Shown here: piece after piece, positions 1-6,679 of the stretch
How positions within the stretch are numbered: position 1 is the first letter of the stretch
Layout of the letters: the number at the start of each line of letters is the position of its first letter
Assembly (NCBI GenBank): GCA_002436065.1
Contig: DIXP01000117.1
Location: 62,662-84,223 of the forward strand
Source: Chloroflexi bacterium UBA6077
Lineage (GTDB): Bacteria; Chloroflexota; UBA6077
Direction: 5' to 3'
Length of the DNA: 21,562 nt
Made by a program: the position numbers and the translations under genes
Notes under the pieces: generated by a model
Told to the model about the DNA's origin: nothing
The model's database searches: none
Seen by the model: only the letters and a program-made list of their open reading frames with translations

Positions 1-96
1 GGGCAATTAAAGTTGCAATCCCCAAGGGCAGAAACAGCGGGATTTCAGACCTTGCAAACCTCAAAGGGGCATGGTAATATGGCTCTTGCCCCGCGC

Positions 97-172
97 GGGA
101 TTATAGCTCAGCTGGTTAGAGCGCCACGTTGACATCGTGGAGGTCGTAGGTTCGATTCCTATCTTGCCCACC
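97..172 (+). tRNA. tRNA-Val (anticodon GAC), acceptor stem poorly paired
   Basis: A cloverleaf can be folded by eye. The D stem is GCTC/GAGC (106-109 and 119-122). The anticodon stem is CCACG/CGTGG (124-128 and 136-140) around the loop TTGACAT, with anticodon GAC at 131-133. The variable loop is AGGTC, and the T stem GTAGG/CCTAT closes the loop TTCGATT (151-157). GAC reads valine GUC/GUU codons. The 3' acceptor strand CTTGCCC (163-169) followed by A and CC looks normal, but the 5' strand GGGATTA (97-103) pairs with it at only three of seven positions. The 3' end is encoded as ACCC rather than ACCA. It is either a decayed or chimeric tRNA gene, or the sequence is wrong here. Identity is secure; function is not. 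Confidence 0.75.
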
Positions 173-178
173 CCTGAA

Positions 179-216
179 GCCGCCGCGACCACCGCGGCGG
201 CCTTCCTCTTTGTCTT
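179..216 (+). terminator. Possible intrinsic terminator after the tRNA gene
   Basis: A perfect 9-bp GC-only stem (GCCGCCGCG at 179-187, CGCGGCGGC at 193-201) with a 5-base loop begins a few bases after the tRNA. It is followed by a pyrimidine-rich stretch (CCTTCCTCTTTGTCTT). The U-tract is interrupted, so termination strength is uncertain. Confidence 0.5.
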
Positions 217-233
217 GCCATCTCCTCGTCAGA

Positions 234-263
234 TTGCCAGCCCAGAGAGCCGTCAGATATAAT
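234..263 (+). promoter_or_regulatory. Promoter of the argCJBD operon
   Basis: TTGCCA (234-239) and a perfect TATAAT (258-263) are separated by 18 bases, a good housekeeping-sigma promoter. Transcription would start near 270, leaving a leader of about 28 bases before argC. The leader includes AAGGAG at 285-290, seven bases ahead of the ATG. I see no obvious arginine operator or attenuator in so short a leader. Confidence 0.7.
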
Positions 264-297
264 CGCCTCTATCGGCTTACATACAAGGAGTGGGGCC

Positions 298-1317
298 ATG
301 CGGATTGGCATCATCAATGTGACAGGTTACGCCGGGGCCGAACTTGCGCGCCTACTTGCGCGCCACCCCGAGGTAGATTTGGCAGAAGTGACCGGGCGAA
401 GCGCCGCGGGCAAGCCCCTGGGAGCAGTCTTCCCCCATTTGGCGCCCCTCGGCCTCACCGTTAAGGCGGAGTTGGAAAATGTCGACCTGGCTATCTCAGC
501 CCTTCCACACCACACCTCCGCGGAGTTGCTGCCTGCCCTGGTAAGGGACGGCCTTCGGGTAATAGACATCTCAGGCGACTTCCGCCTGAAGGATCCCGCC
601 GCCTATCAGCGGTGGTACGGCATCCCCCACCCAGCTCCGGAACTGCTCGCTGACGCCGTTTACGGCCTCCCTGAGCTGCACGGCAAGGACATACCGGGCG
701 CCAAGCTCATCGCCAACCCGGGCTGCTACCCTACCAGCGCAATCCTCGGACTGGCTCCCCTGGTCGCCCATACGGAGCGGGATTTCATTATCGACTCCAA
801 GTCCGGTATATCGGGCGCTGGCCGGACCATGAAGCTGAGTGTCAACCACTACTGCGAGGTCAACGAGAGCGTCATGGCCTACGGCCTCGAGGGGCACAGG
901 CACCAGCCAGAAATCGCCCAGGAGTTGGATGGAGTGCTGTACCGGTCCACACGGGAGCGGGGAGTGGATGTCACGTTCATCCCTCATATCGTCCCCATGA
1001 CCCGCGGCATTCTCGGCACCTGCTACGCTCGGCTGAAAGCTGACATGAGCCAGACGGAGCTTATGGAGCTATACCGAGATTTCTACGCCGGCCAGCCATT
1101 CGTCCAGGTGGTCGATATCCCTCCTCAGAGCAAGCATACCTGGGGCAGCAACCTGTGCATCATCCATCCCCACGCCAGGGGCGATGGTCGCGTCGTGGTG
1201 ATTTCCTGCATCGACAACCTCGTGAAGGGGGCCGCTGGCCAGGCCGTACACAACATGAACCTTATGCTGGGTCTCAGGCCGGACGCTGGCCTTGAGGGCT
1301 TACCGGTCTATCCGTAG
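298..1317 (+). CDS. argC: N-acetyl-gamma-glutamyl-phosphate reductase
   Basis: This is the cytoplasmic NADPH-dependent reductase for the third step of arginine synthesis, converting N-acetylglutamyl-5-phosphate to the semialdehyde. The 339-residue length is normal for the family. The N-terminal nucleotide-binding motif GYAGAEL is at residues 10-16. The catalytic cysteine is Cys143 in ANPGCYPT. The GHRHQPEI block (199-206) carries the active-site histidines. The C-terminal half holds the FIPHIVPMTRG and GAAGQAVHNMN blocks typical of the NAGSA dehydrogenase family. The ATG start follows AAGGAG by seven bases. It is the first gene of argC-argJ-argB-ORF-argD and has its own promoter. No defects are seen. 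Confidence 0.97.
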   Translation: MRIGIINVTGYAGAELARLLARHPEVDLAEVTGRSAAGKPLGAVFPHLAPLGLTVKAELENVDLAISALPHHTSAELLPALVRDGLRVIDISGDFRLKDPAAYQRWYGIPHPAPELLADAVYGLPELHGKDIPGAKLIANPGCYPTSAILGLAPLVAHTERDFIIDSKSGISGAGRTMKLSVNHYCEVNESVMAYGLEGHRHQPEIAQELDGVLYRSTRERGVDVTFIPHIVPMTRGILGTCYARLKADMSQTELMELYRDFYAGQPFVQVVDIPPQSKHTWGSNLCIIHPHARGDGRVVVISCIDNLVKGAAGQAVHNMNLMLGLRPDAGLEGLPVYP

Positions 1318-1411
1318 TAATGAGTGATGGGTGGTAATTGATGAGTCGTGAGCGACTGCATCATACTCACGGCTCCTTACTTACCACCGATGATTGGTTT
1401 GGGAGGTTGGT
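1318..1411. repeat. Inverted-repeat-rich spacer between argC and argJ
   Basis: This 94-base spacer is built of short inverted repeats. GGTGGTAA (1330-1337) pairs with TTACCACC (1381-1388). CGTGAG (1347-1352) pairs with CTCACG (1366-1371). AGTCG-TGAG-CGACT forms a small hairpin at 1344-1357. The opening GAGTGATGGGTG resembles the GAGTGATGAGTG that follows gpsA near 21456, suggesting a dispersed intergenic element. It may form a structured RNA inside the arg transcript. The argJ ribosome binding site GGGAGG (1401-1406) lies at its end. Confidence 0.5.
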
Positions 1412-2638
1412 TTGAGCGGCGACGCATTTCGATTCCAATGGCTGGAAGGGGGGACGGTCACCTCGCCCCTCGGCTTCCGCGCGGGCGCGGTGTATGCGGG
1501 CCTGAAGACCCCCGGCCCGGAGAAGCGTGACGTAGGCGTCCTGCTCTCCGATGGACCCTGCAGTGTGGCAGGGGTGTTCACCCAGAACAAGGTGGCCGCG
1601 GCGCCCGTGGTAGTCTGCCGGGAGAGGGTGAAAGGTAGCGTCTCCCGTGGCATCGTGTTCAACGCAGGGAACGCCAACGCTGCGACCGGCGACGAGGGGC
1701 TTCAGAGGGCACGCCAGACGGCGGAGTTGGCCGCGAAGCGATTCGGGGTTTTGCCCGAGGATCTCCTTGTGGCCTCCACAGGCGTGATCGGAGTCCCTCT
1801 ACCCATCGAGAAGCTGCAAGAGGGGATCGAGCGGCTCGAAATCCGACCAGATGGTGGGCACGATGCCGCCCAGTGCATCATTACCACCGACACACGGCGC
1901 AAAGAGACGGGGGTCGAGGTCTCCGGGGAGGGTTGGAGCTTCAGGGTCGGCGCAATAGCCAAGGGTGCCGGCATGATCCATCCCAATATGGCTACGATGC
2001 TCTGCTTCGTCACCACCGACGCCGCCGTGGACCCGGCCTTCCTGGACAGGGCGCTAAGACGCAGCGCAGACGTCTCCTTCAACATGATCACGATTGACGG
2101 GGACACCAGCACCAATGACAGCCTTGTAGTGTTCGCCAACGGCTTAGCAGACACCCCTGTCCTGAGGGAGGGAGTCCCAGGAGCGGAGGCATTCGAGAAA
2201 GCGCTCACCGACGTGTGCATCCGGATGGCCAAGGCAATCGCAGCCGACGGCGAGGGGGCCACGCGCCTTATCGAGGTCACCGTAACGGGGGCCGCCAGCG
2301 AGCAGGACGCACGGACAGCGGCGCGGACGGTGGCTGGATCCAGCCTTCTGAAGGCCGCCGTGTACGGCGGCGACCCAAACTGGGGTCGGATCGCCTGCGC
2401 GGCCGGGTACTCCGGCGCGGACCTCGAGGTGTCGCGTCTTGACATAACCATCGCAGGGTTCCCTGTGCTGAAGCAGGGGCAGGTGCTTCCCTTCGATGCT
2501 GCCGCCGCCAGCGAGGCACTGCGGCAGCCCGAGGTGTCTATCCTGGTGGATCTCAACCTTGGGACCGGCCGAGCGGTGGCGTGGGGCTGCGATCTCACTG
2601 AAGAGTATGTCGTAGTCAACAGCAAGTACACCACCTGA
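1412..2638 (+). CDS. argJ: Glutamate N-acetyltransferase / amino-acid acetyltransferase
   Basis: ArgJ transfers the acetyl group from N-acetylornithine to glutamate, recycling it in the arginine pathway. Bifunctional members also use acetyl-CoA to make N-acetylglutamate. The family is an Ntn-type hydrolase fold that cuts itself into alpha and beta chains. The cut site is visible in the block KGAGMIHPNMATML, between Ala and the nucleophile Thr195 (numbered from the start chosen here). Other family blocks are GVFTQN, ASTGVIG, DGDTSTND and GDPNWGRI. I chose the TTG at 1412 because GGGAGG lies five bases upstream. A TTG at 1394 is in frame but has no ribosome site. From 1412 the product has 408 residues, the usual length. 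One gene cannot show whether this is the mono- or bifunctional type; no argA is visible in the window. Confidence 0.95.
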   Translation: MSGDAFRFQWLEGGTVTSPLGFRAGAVYAGLKTPGPEKRDVGVLLSDGPCSVAGVFTQNKVAAAPVVVCRERVKGSVSRGIVFNAGNANAATGDEGLQRARQTAELAAKRFGVLPEDLLVASTGVIGVPLPIEKLQEGIERLEIRPDGGHDAAQCIITTDTRRKETGVEVSGEGWSFRVGAIAKGAGMIHPNMATMLCFVTTDAAVDPAFLDRALRRSADVSFNMITIDGDTSTNDSLVVFANGLADTPVLREGVPGAEAFEKALTDVCIRMAKAIAADGEGATRLIEVTVTGAASEQDARTAARTVAGSSLLKAAVYGGDPNWGRIACAAGYSGADLEVSRLDITIAGFPVLKQGQVLPFDAAAASEALRQPEVSILVDLNLGTGRAVAWGCDLTEEYVVVNSKYTT

Positions 2639-2651
2639 CGAGGGGTAGCCA

Positions 2652-3485
2652 ATGCAACAGGCTGATACATTTGCCAGCGTTCTGCTGGAAGCCATTCCCT
2701 ACATTAACCGCTTCGTCGGTAAGACCATTGTGGTTAAGATGGGCGGCAGCACCATGGACTCGGACCAGACGGTACTCCAGGACGTCGCAACCCTGAAACG
2801 GCTGGGGATCAATCCGGTGCTGGTGCATGGCGGGGGGCCGGAGATCTCCGACTGGATGAAGCGGGTGGACAAGAAGCCGGAGTTTGTCGAGGGGCTGCGG
2901 GTTACCGACCAGGAGACCCTCGACATTGCCACTATGGTGCTGCGCGGCAAGGTAAATGCGGAGCTGGTGGCGAGACTCAACAGCATGGGCGCTCCGTCGG
3001 TGGGCCTATGCGGGGCCGATGCCGGACTTATCCAGGCCGTCCAGAAGGACAAGCGGCTGGGCTTCGTGGGGCAGGTCAGCCATATCGACCTGCGCCTGCC
3101 CACCTCGCTCATGGCGCAGGGGTATCTGGTGGTAGTGTCCCCAGTGGGTCTCGGTGAGGATGGCCAGCTGTTGAACATCAATGGCGATACCGCTGCTGGC
3201 GAACTGGCCACAGCTCTGTGCGCCGAAAAGCTGATCTTCTTTACCGATGTAGCGGGCATAAAGGACGCTGAAGGCAAGGTGCTGGCGCAGCTGACCGCCG
3301 CCGGTGCCGAGGAGTTGATCGCCGCCGGCGTGGTGACTGGAGGCATGATCCCGAAGGTGCGGGCTTGTGTCCGGGCGCTGACGACGGTGGGACGCTCCCA
3401 CATCATCGATGGGCGTGTACCTCACGCGCTGCTCCGGGAGCTGTTCACCGACAGCGGCGTGGGCACAATGATAGTGGCTTCCTAG
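2652..3485 (+). CDS. argB: Acetylglutamate kinase
   Basis: ArgB phosphorylates N-acetylglutamate, the second step and usually the arginine-controlled step of the acetylated pathway. It is a cytoplasmic amino-acid-kinase-fold enzyme. The product has 277 residues, a little below the common 280-300. VVKMGGS (residues 27-33) carries the phosphate-binding Lys29 and glycines. VHGGGPEI (58-65) binds the acetylglutamate, and GKVNAELV (99-106) and NINGDTAA are further family blocks. GGMIPKVRACV near the C terminus carries the second catalytic lysine. The ATG lies 13 bases after the argJ stop, behind GAGGGG. There is no long extra N-terminal helix of the kind seen in many arginine-inhibited hexameric forms beyond about 20 residues. 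The feedback class is therefore undecided. Confidence 0.97.
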   Translation: MQQADTFASVLLEAIPYINRFVGKTIVVKMGGSTMDSDQTVLQDVATLKRLGINPVLVHGGGPEISDWMKRVDKKPEFVEGLRVTDQETLDIATMVLRGKVNAELVARLNSMGAPSVGLCGADAGLIQAVQKDKRLGFVGQVSHIDLRLPTSLMAQGYLVVVSPVGLGEDGQLLNINGDTAAGELATALCAEKLIFFTDVAGIKDAEGKVLAQLTAAGAEELIAAGVVTGGMIPKVRACVRALTTVGRSHIIDGRVPHALLRELFTDSGVGTMIVAS

Positions 3486-3508
3486 CTACGAGACCAGGGA
3501 GGTAGAAG

Positions 3509-3640
3509 ATGGCTATGTCTCCAGTAGTGGCCAGCGCCCTGAAGAGGGCTGCTCTCGCTGGGTTCATCGCTGCCCTCACCGTCTTCATGGATGAGGTTCG
3601 GAGAGCGGAAGAGCGAGAGCGCAAGGGCGAGAAGAAGTAA
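3509..3640 (+). CDS. 43-residue uncharacterised small protein in the arg operon
   Basis: An open reading frame starting ATG at 3509 and ending TAA at 3638-3640 has an excellent ribosome binding site, AGGGAGGT at 3496-3503, five bases before the start. It begins 23 bases after the argB stop. The protein starts MAMSPVVASALKRAALAG, has a hydrophobic run of about 14 residues (roughly 14-27, GFIAALTVFM at its core), and ends in a highly charged tail rich in Arg, Glu and Lys (DEVRRAEERERKGEKK). This suggests a short membrane-associated or amphipathic helix followed by a charged helix. I recognise no family. Its position suggests co-expression with the arginine genes. The strong ribosome site and lack of an alternative explanation favour a real gene, but without homologues it could be chance. 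Confidence 0.5.
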   Translation: MAMSPVVASALKRAALAGFIAALTVFMDEVRRAEERERKGEKK

Positions 3641-3932
3641 CGCTTGGTGGACTGTCCGGTAGTCTAGCTGAACTACCACGTCACCGCACTGCCGTCCTGA
3701 GTTCACCGTCTTACCGAGCGTCCTGACCTGTCATGCTGAGCGTGGAGCGAAGCATCTCCTGTTGCTGGAGACCCCTCGCACCCCGCTCAGGGTGACAACG
3801 CGGGGTGCGAGGGGTGACCGCGCGGCCAGGGTGATAACTTGATGTCGGAGTGACATCCTGGTGAGCCCAGTTCGAGGTGATGCCGCAGTATGCTGCTGAC
3901 TCACCGGACGCGCCATTTAGGGAGGATGATTC
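3641..3932. other. Gene-free, repeat-rich gap before argD
   Basis: No credible coding sequence is seen here. Besides the palindromic element at 3729-3815, it contains GATGTC/GACATC (3841-3846 with 3852-3857) and GGTGAG/CTCACC (3860-3865 with 3900-3905), both able to form hairpins. No clear promoter for argD stands out, so argD may be read through from argC or use a weak promoter in this gap. The argD ribosome site AGGGAGG is at 3919-3925. Confidence 0.6.
3729..3815. repeat. Palindromic dispersed repeat (MITE-like or REP-like)
   Basis: TGTCATGCTGAGCG (3729-3742) and CGCTCAGGGTGACA (3784-3797) are inverted copies with two mismatches, enclosing GGAGCGAAGCATCTCC. The 3' copy overlaps a second, perfect 16-bp inverted repeat: 3771-3786 with 3800-3815, built on CCCCTCGCACCCCGC, with a 13-base loop. 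Short elements of the type TGTCATxCTGAGCG...CTCAGxxTGACA are widely dispersed in many bacterial genomes, including Chloroflexota as I recall. No reading frame of its own is present. It lies between the 43-codon ORF and argD. Confidence 0.65.
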
Positions 3933-5105
3933 ATGTCAGATTGGCGGGAGCTTGAAAGCAAGCTGTTCATGGGCGTGTTCCGGCGAACCCCCGTCGTGAT
4001 CGTGCGGGGCGAAGGAAGCCGGGTGTGGGACGAAGAAGGCAAGAGCTACCTGGACATGGTGGCCGGCATCGCCGTCAACTGTCTCGGCCATTGCCATCCG
4101 GTTGTGGTGAACGCCCTGCGCGAACAGTCGGGTACGCTGATGCACACCTCGAATCTGTATTACACGATCCCACAGTTGGAGCTGGCACGGCTACTGGTCG
4201 ATAATTCCGCCCTCGACCGCGTCTTCTTTGGCAACAGCGGGGCCGAGGCCAACGAGGGCGTGATCAAGCTGGCGCGCAAGTACGGGAAGTACCACCTCAA
4301 TGGCGCCTACGAGATCATCACCGCCGATCACTCCTTCCATGGGCGTACGCTGACAACCGTAACGGCCACTGGCAAGCCCGCCTACCAGAAGGACTTCACG
4401 CCACTACCTCCAGGCTTCACCTACGTCCCCTTCAACGACGCGGCGGCGATCGAGGCTGCGACCACGGATAAGACCTGCGCCGTGCTGCTGGAGCCCATTC
4501 AGGGTGAGGGCGGGGTTAACATTCCCGATGAGCACTATTTTGCTGAGGTCAGGGCGTGGTGTACCGAGCGGAAGATCCTGCTGATGCTGGATGAGATCCA
4601 GACGGGCGTTGGTCGGACAGGCACCCTGTGGGCCTACCAGCAATTTGGGATCGAGCCGGACGTGATGAGCCTGGCAAAGGGGCTTGCCGGCGGCGTACCT
4701 ATAGGGGCCTTCCTATGCAAGGAGGAGTTCTCGGTCTTCGAGCCGGGCGACCACGGATCGACCTTCGGCGGAAATGCCTTGGCCTGCGGGGTCGGCGCAG
4801 CGGTAATGACGTACATTGTGGAGAACGACCTGCCGGCCCAGGTGCGGAAGACCGGTGCTCACCTGATGGACAGATTGCTGAGCCTGAAGGCACGCCGGCC
4901 CGACGTCAAGGATGTGCGCGGGCGCGGCCTCATCGCTGCCATAGAGATGGACGAGGACAAGGCGGCCGCTGTGGTAAACCGATGCATGGAGAGAGGGGTG
5001 CTGGTGAACAACGTAGCGGCCAACACCTTACGACTGGTGCCTGCCCTCACTGTTACCGATGCGGAGATCGACGAGGCGCTGGACGCCGTGGAGGCATCTC
5101 TCTAG
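3933..5105 (+). CDS. argD: Acetylornithine aminotransferase (class III PLP enzyme)
   Basis: ArgD transfers an amino group from glutamate to N-acetylglutamate semialdehyde to give N-acetylornithine. Members may also act on succinyldiaminopimelate in lysine synthesis. The length, 390 residues, is standard. Visible features are the NSGAEANE phosphate-binding block (101-108), SFHGRT (134-139), the cofactor aspartate Asp220 in LMLDEIQTGVGRTG, and the Schiff-base Lys249 in SLAKGLAGGVPIGA. GDHGSTFGGN contributes the cofactor-phosphate contact from the partner subunit. The ATG follows AGGGAGG by seven bases. Related GABA and ornithine aminotransferases share the fold; the position behind argCJB decides the assignment. 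Confidence 0.95.
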   Translation: MSDWRELESKLFMGVFRRTPVVIVRGEGSRVWDEEGKSYLDMVAGIAVNCLGHCHPVVVNALREQSGTLMHTSNLYYTIPQLELARLLVDNSALDRVFFGNSGAEANEGVIKLARKYGKYHLNGAYEIITADHSFHGRTLTTVTATGKPAYQKDFTPLPPGFTYVPFNDAAAIEAATTDKTCAVLLEPIQGEGGVNIPDEHYFAEVRAWCTERKILLMLDEIQTGVGRTGTLWAYQQFGIEPDVMSLAKGLAGGVPIGAFLCKEEFSVFEPGDHGSTFGGNALACGVGAAVMTYIVENDLPAQVRKTGAHLMDRLLSLKARRPDVKDVRGRGLIAAIEMDEDKAAAVVNRCMERGVLVNNVAANTLRLVPALTVTDAEIDEALDAVEASL

Positions 5106-5117
5106 TACGAAACGGCA

Positions 5118-5157
5118 CAGAGGGGCCTGCTGCTTGAGCGAGCAGCAGGCCCCTCTG
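5118..5157. terminator. Bidirectional hairpin between argD and the convergent small gene
   Basis: A perfect 17-bp inverted repeat (CAGAGGGGCCTGCTGCT at 5118-5134, its complement at 5141-5157) with a 6-base loop starts 12 bases after the argD stop. It ends two bases before the stop of the minus-strand gene at 5160. The position fits a shared terminator. There is no U-tract on either side, so it may act by another route or protect mRNA 3' ends. Confidence 0.6.
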
Positions 5158-5159
5158 CA

Positions 5160-5414
5160 TCACGACTCCCACTGACTGTTGTCCTCGCCGAAAGCCCCCG
5201 ACAGATCGTGGGTCGGGAGGAGATTCCCCGGAGCGATGTCTCCCTTGTGGTGAATCTTCCGCATACCAGATCCCAGATCGATGTACTCCGTTGTCTCCTG
5301 AATGATGTCCCCTTCCGCGACAATGTCCACCCGAGCCAACTCGAACTGGTCTTCTGTCAGGTTGTTGCGGATATCCTCCGGCATCGCGGCGTAACGCACA
5401 TGCACGATTGCCAC
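5160..5414 (-). CDS. Uncharacterised 84-residue acidic protein
   Basis: A GTG start (5414-5412) lies nine bases after GGGAGG. The frame ends in TGA just before the 5118-5157 hairpin. The product is acidic, and its N terminus (MAIVHVRYAAMPEDIRNNL) is followed by alternating hydrophobic and charged residues that would suit a small beta-rich domain. I see no cysteines, membrane segment, signal peptide or catalytic signature, and I recognise no family. It is the last gene of the hisS-rpiB block, 79 bases beyond rpiB. The codon pattern looks coding, with mostly G or C at third positions, and the overlapping plus-strand frame looks like a shadow. An ATG at 5384 is possible as an alternative start but has no ribosome site. 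Confidence 0.6.
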   Translation of the reverse strand: MAIVHVRYAAMPEDIRNNLTEDQFELARVDIVAEGDIIQETTEYIDLGSGMRKIHHKGDIAPGNLLPTHDLSGAFGEDNSQWES

Positions 5415-5493
5415 TCCCTGCTGCCTCCCGTCCTTGAAGGGTTACGGTCGCAGCAGAGAGGCGGCAATATCTGTGCCGGCGCGGGAACCCGGC

Positions 5494-5964
5494 CTACTCG
5501 CCTGGAGATTCCTGGCCTAACAGGCCGCACTCGATCTCGGCCAGCTTTCCTACGCGGCGTGCATGTCGCTCCTCGTTAGAGAACTCGGCATTGACCCACG
5601 TGCGAACAATGTCGAGTGCCGGCCCTATGCCGATAACCCGCTGCCCCAGGCACAGAATGTTGGCGTCGTTATGCTCGCGACAAGAGTGGGCGGTGAAGAC
5701 GTCATGGCAGAGGGCCGCACGCGCGCCCTTGACCTTGTTGGCCGCTATGCTCATCCCCACCCCTGTGCCGCAGATGAGAATGCCCCGATCAAAGTCGCCC
5801 TTGCCAACGACCTCGGCGACTGAGCGGGCAACGTCGGGATAGTCCTGAGGCCAGGCCTCCGGGCATCCGAAGTCCTGCACCTTGTAGGACATCTCCTTGA
5901 GGAGGGCCGTGATCTCCTTCTTCAAGCCGTGGCCGGCATGGTCGCAACCGATGGCGATTCTCAT
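5494..5964 (-). CDS. rpiB: Ribose-5-phosphate isomerase B
   Basis: RpiB interconverts ribose-5-phosphate and ribulose-5-phosphate in the non-oxidative pentose phosphate pathway. Some family members isomerise allose or galactose phosphates instead. Family features are the N-terminal IGCDHAGHGLK, the catalytic cysteine and phosphate-binding loop in ICGTGVGMSIAANK (Cys65 counted from the start used here, the same number as in E. coli), and EHNDANIL with the histidine region. The product has 156 residues, with the C terminus slightly longer than the usual 145-150. Two ATGs lie six bases apart. AGGAG sits seven bases before the inner one (5964) but only one base before the outer (5970), so I chose the inner. 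tsaC ends 30 bases upstream. Ribulose-5-phosphate is also the substrate of the RibB half of RibBA in this window. Confidence 0.95.
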   Translation of the reverse strand: MRIAIGCDHAGHGLKKEITALLKEMSYKVQDFGCPEAWPQDYPDVARSVAEVVGKGDFDRGILICGTGVGMSIAANKVKGARAALCHDVFTAHSCREHNDANILCLGQRVIGIGPALDIVRTWVNAEFSNEERHARRVGKLAEIECGLLGQESPGE

Positions 5965-6000
5965 TGACATTCTCCTAATCTCTACGATGCTAAGTCGTGT

Positions 6001-6675
6001 CTACGATGCCACGTCAATTCTGCCCAGCACGCTCCTCAACTCGGCCACCGGGACTGCGCCAACCCTTCTGATGGTCGATGGGTCGGTGGTCAGGTCGATG
6101 ACTGTCGAATCCCTTCCGCCCGGGCACTCCCCACCATCGATGATCAGGGCCAGCCGGTCTCCTATCTGCCGGGCCACCTCCTGGGCCGTAGTGGCGCTCG
6201 GCGCCCCCGAGAGGTTGGCGCTGGTGGTGGCCAAGGGAATGGCCATTTCGGCAATCAGGGCAATTGCTATGGGGTGGTTAGGGACCCTGACAGCTACCGT
6301 CGGCAGGGGCTGTTCTCCAGCGACGCGCACCCCACGCCTCCATGGTACCACGATCGTCAGTCCTCCGGGCCAGTATCGACGTGCCAGCTCTCGAAGCACT
6401 GGGGAGTCGCAATCAGTCACCTCCGGGAGTTGGGACGGACCCGACAACAACAGTGCTATGGCCTTGTGGGCAGGCCGTTCCTTGATAGCGTAGAGCCGCC
6501 GAACGGCCTCATCGTTCCAGGTGTCGGCCGCGATGCCATACACCGTATCGGTGGGGAAGGCCACCACCTCGCCCGCTCGGAGGAGGCCGGCGGCCAGCCG
6601 AATCAGGGCGGTGCGGTCGGTCGGGTCTTCCGGCCACGGAACGATTTCAGCACGTCGATTCTCACTCACTGTCAT
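6001..6675 (-). CDS. tsaC: L-threonylcarbamoyladenylate synthase (TsaC/Sua5/YrdC family)
   Basis: The family makes threonylcarbamoyl-AMP from threonine, bicarbonate and ATP, the first step of the t6A37 modification of ANN-decoding tRNAs. The YrdC fold is recognised by PTDTVYGIAAD (residues 41-51), KERPAHK (65-71), WPGGLT (102-107), SANLSG (152-157) and GRDSTVIDL near the C terminus. At 224 residues it is a short, TsaC-type protein with little or nothing of the extra C-terminal Sua5 domain. The ATG lies four bases after the prmC stop. A GTG two codons later (6669) has better spacing to AGGG and may be the true start. The placement next to prmC and prfA fits a translation-factor operon. Confidence 0.92.
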   Translation of the reverse strand: MTVSENRRAEIVPWPEDPTDRTALIRLAAGLLRAGEVVAFPTDTVYGIAADTWNDEAVRRLYAIKERPAHKAIALLLSGPSQLPEVTDCDSPVLRELARRYWPGGLTIVVPWRRGVRVAGEQPLPTVAVRVPNHPIAIALIAEMAIPLATTSANLSGAPSATTAQEVARQIGDRLALIIDGGECPGGRDSTVIDLTTDPSTIRRVGAVPVAELRSVLGRIDVAS

Positions 6676-6679
6676 TTCC

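Noticed and set aside
66..92. A hairpin GGGGCA/TGCCCC before the tRNA as a terminator of an upstream gene
   Set aside because: Only six pairs, a 15-base loop, no T-tract and no upstream gene visible in the window.
97..300. An integration site (att) at the tRNA 3' end
   Set aside because: No integrase or foreign cargo follows; argC and its promoter come directly after.
1702..2670. A 322-codon minus-strand frame opposite argJ
   Set aside because: Low-complexity Ser/Arg/Thr-rich translation with no domain; argJ on the other strand is unmistakable.
5980..6009. The 10-base direct repeat TCTACGATGC around the tsaC stop (5981-5990 and 6000-6009)
   Set aside because: Too short and single; it may be chance or a small local duplication.
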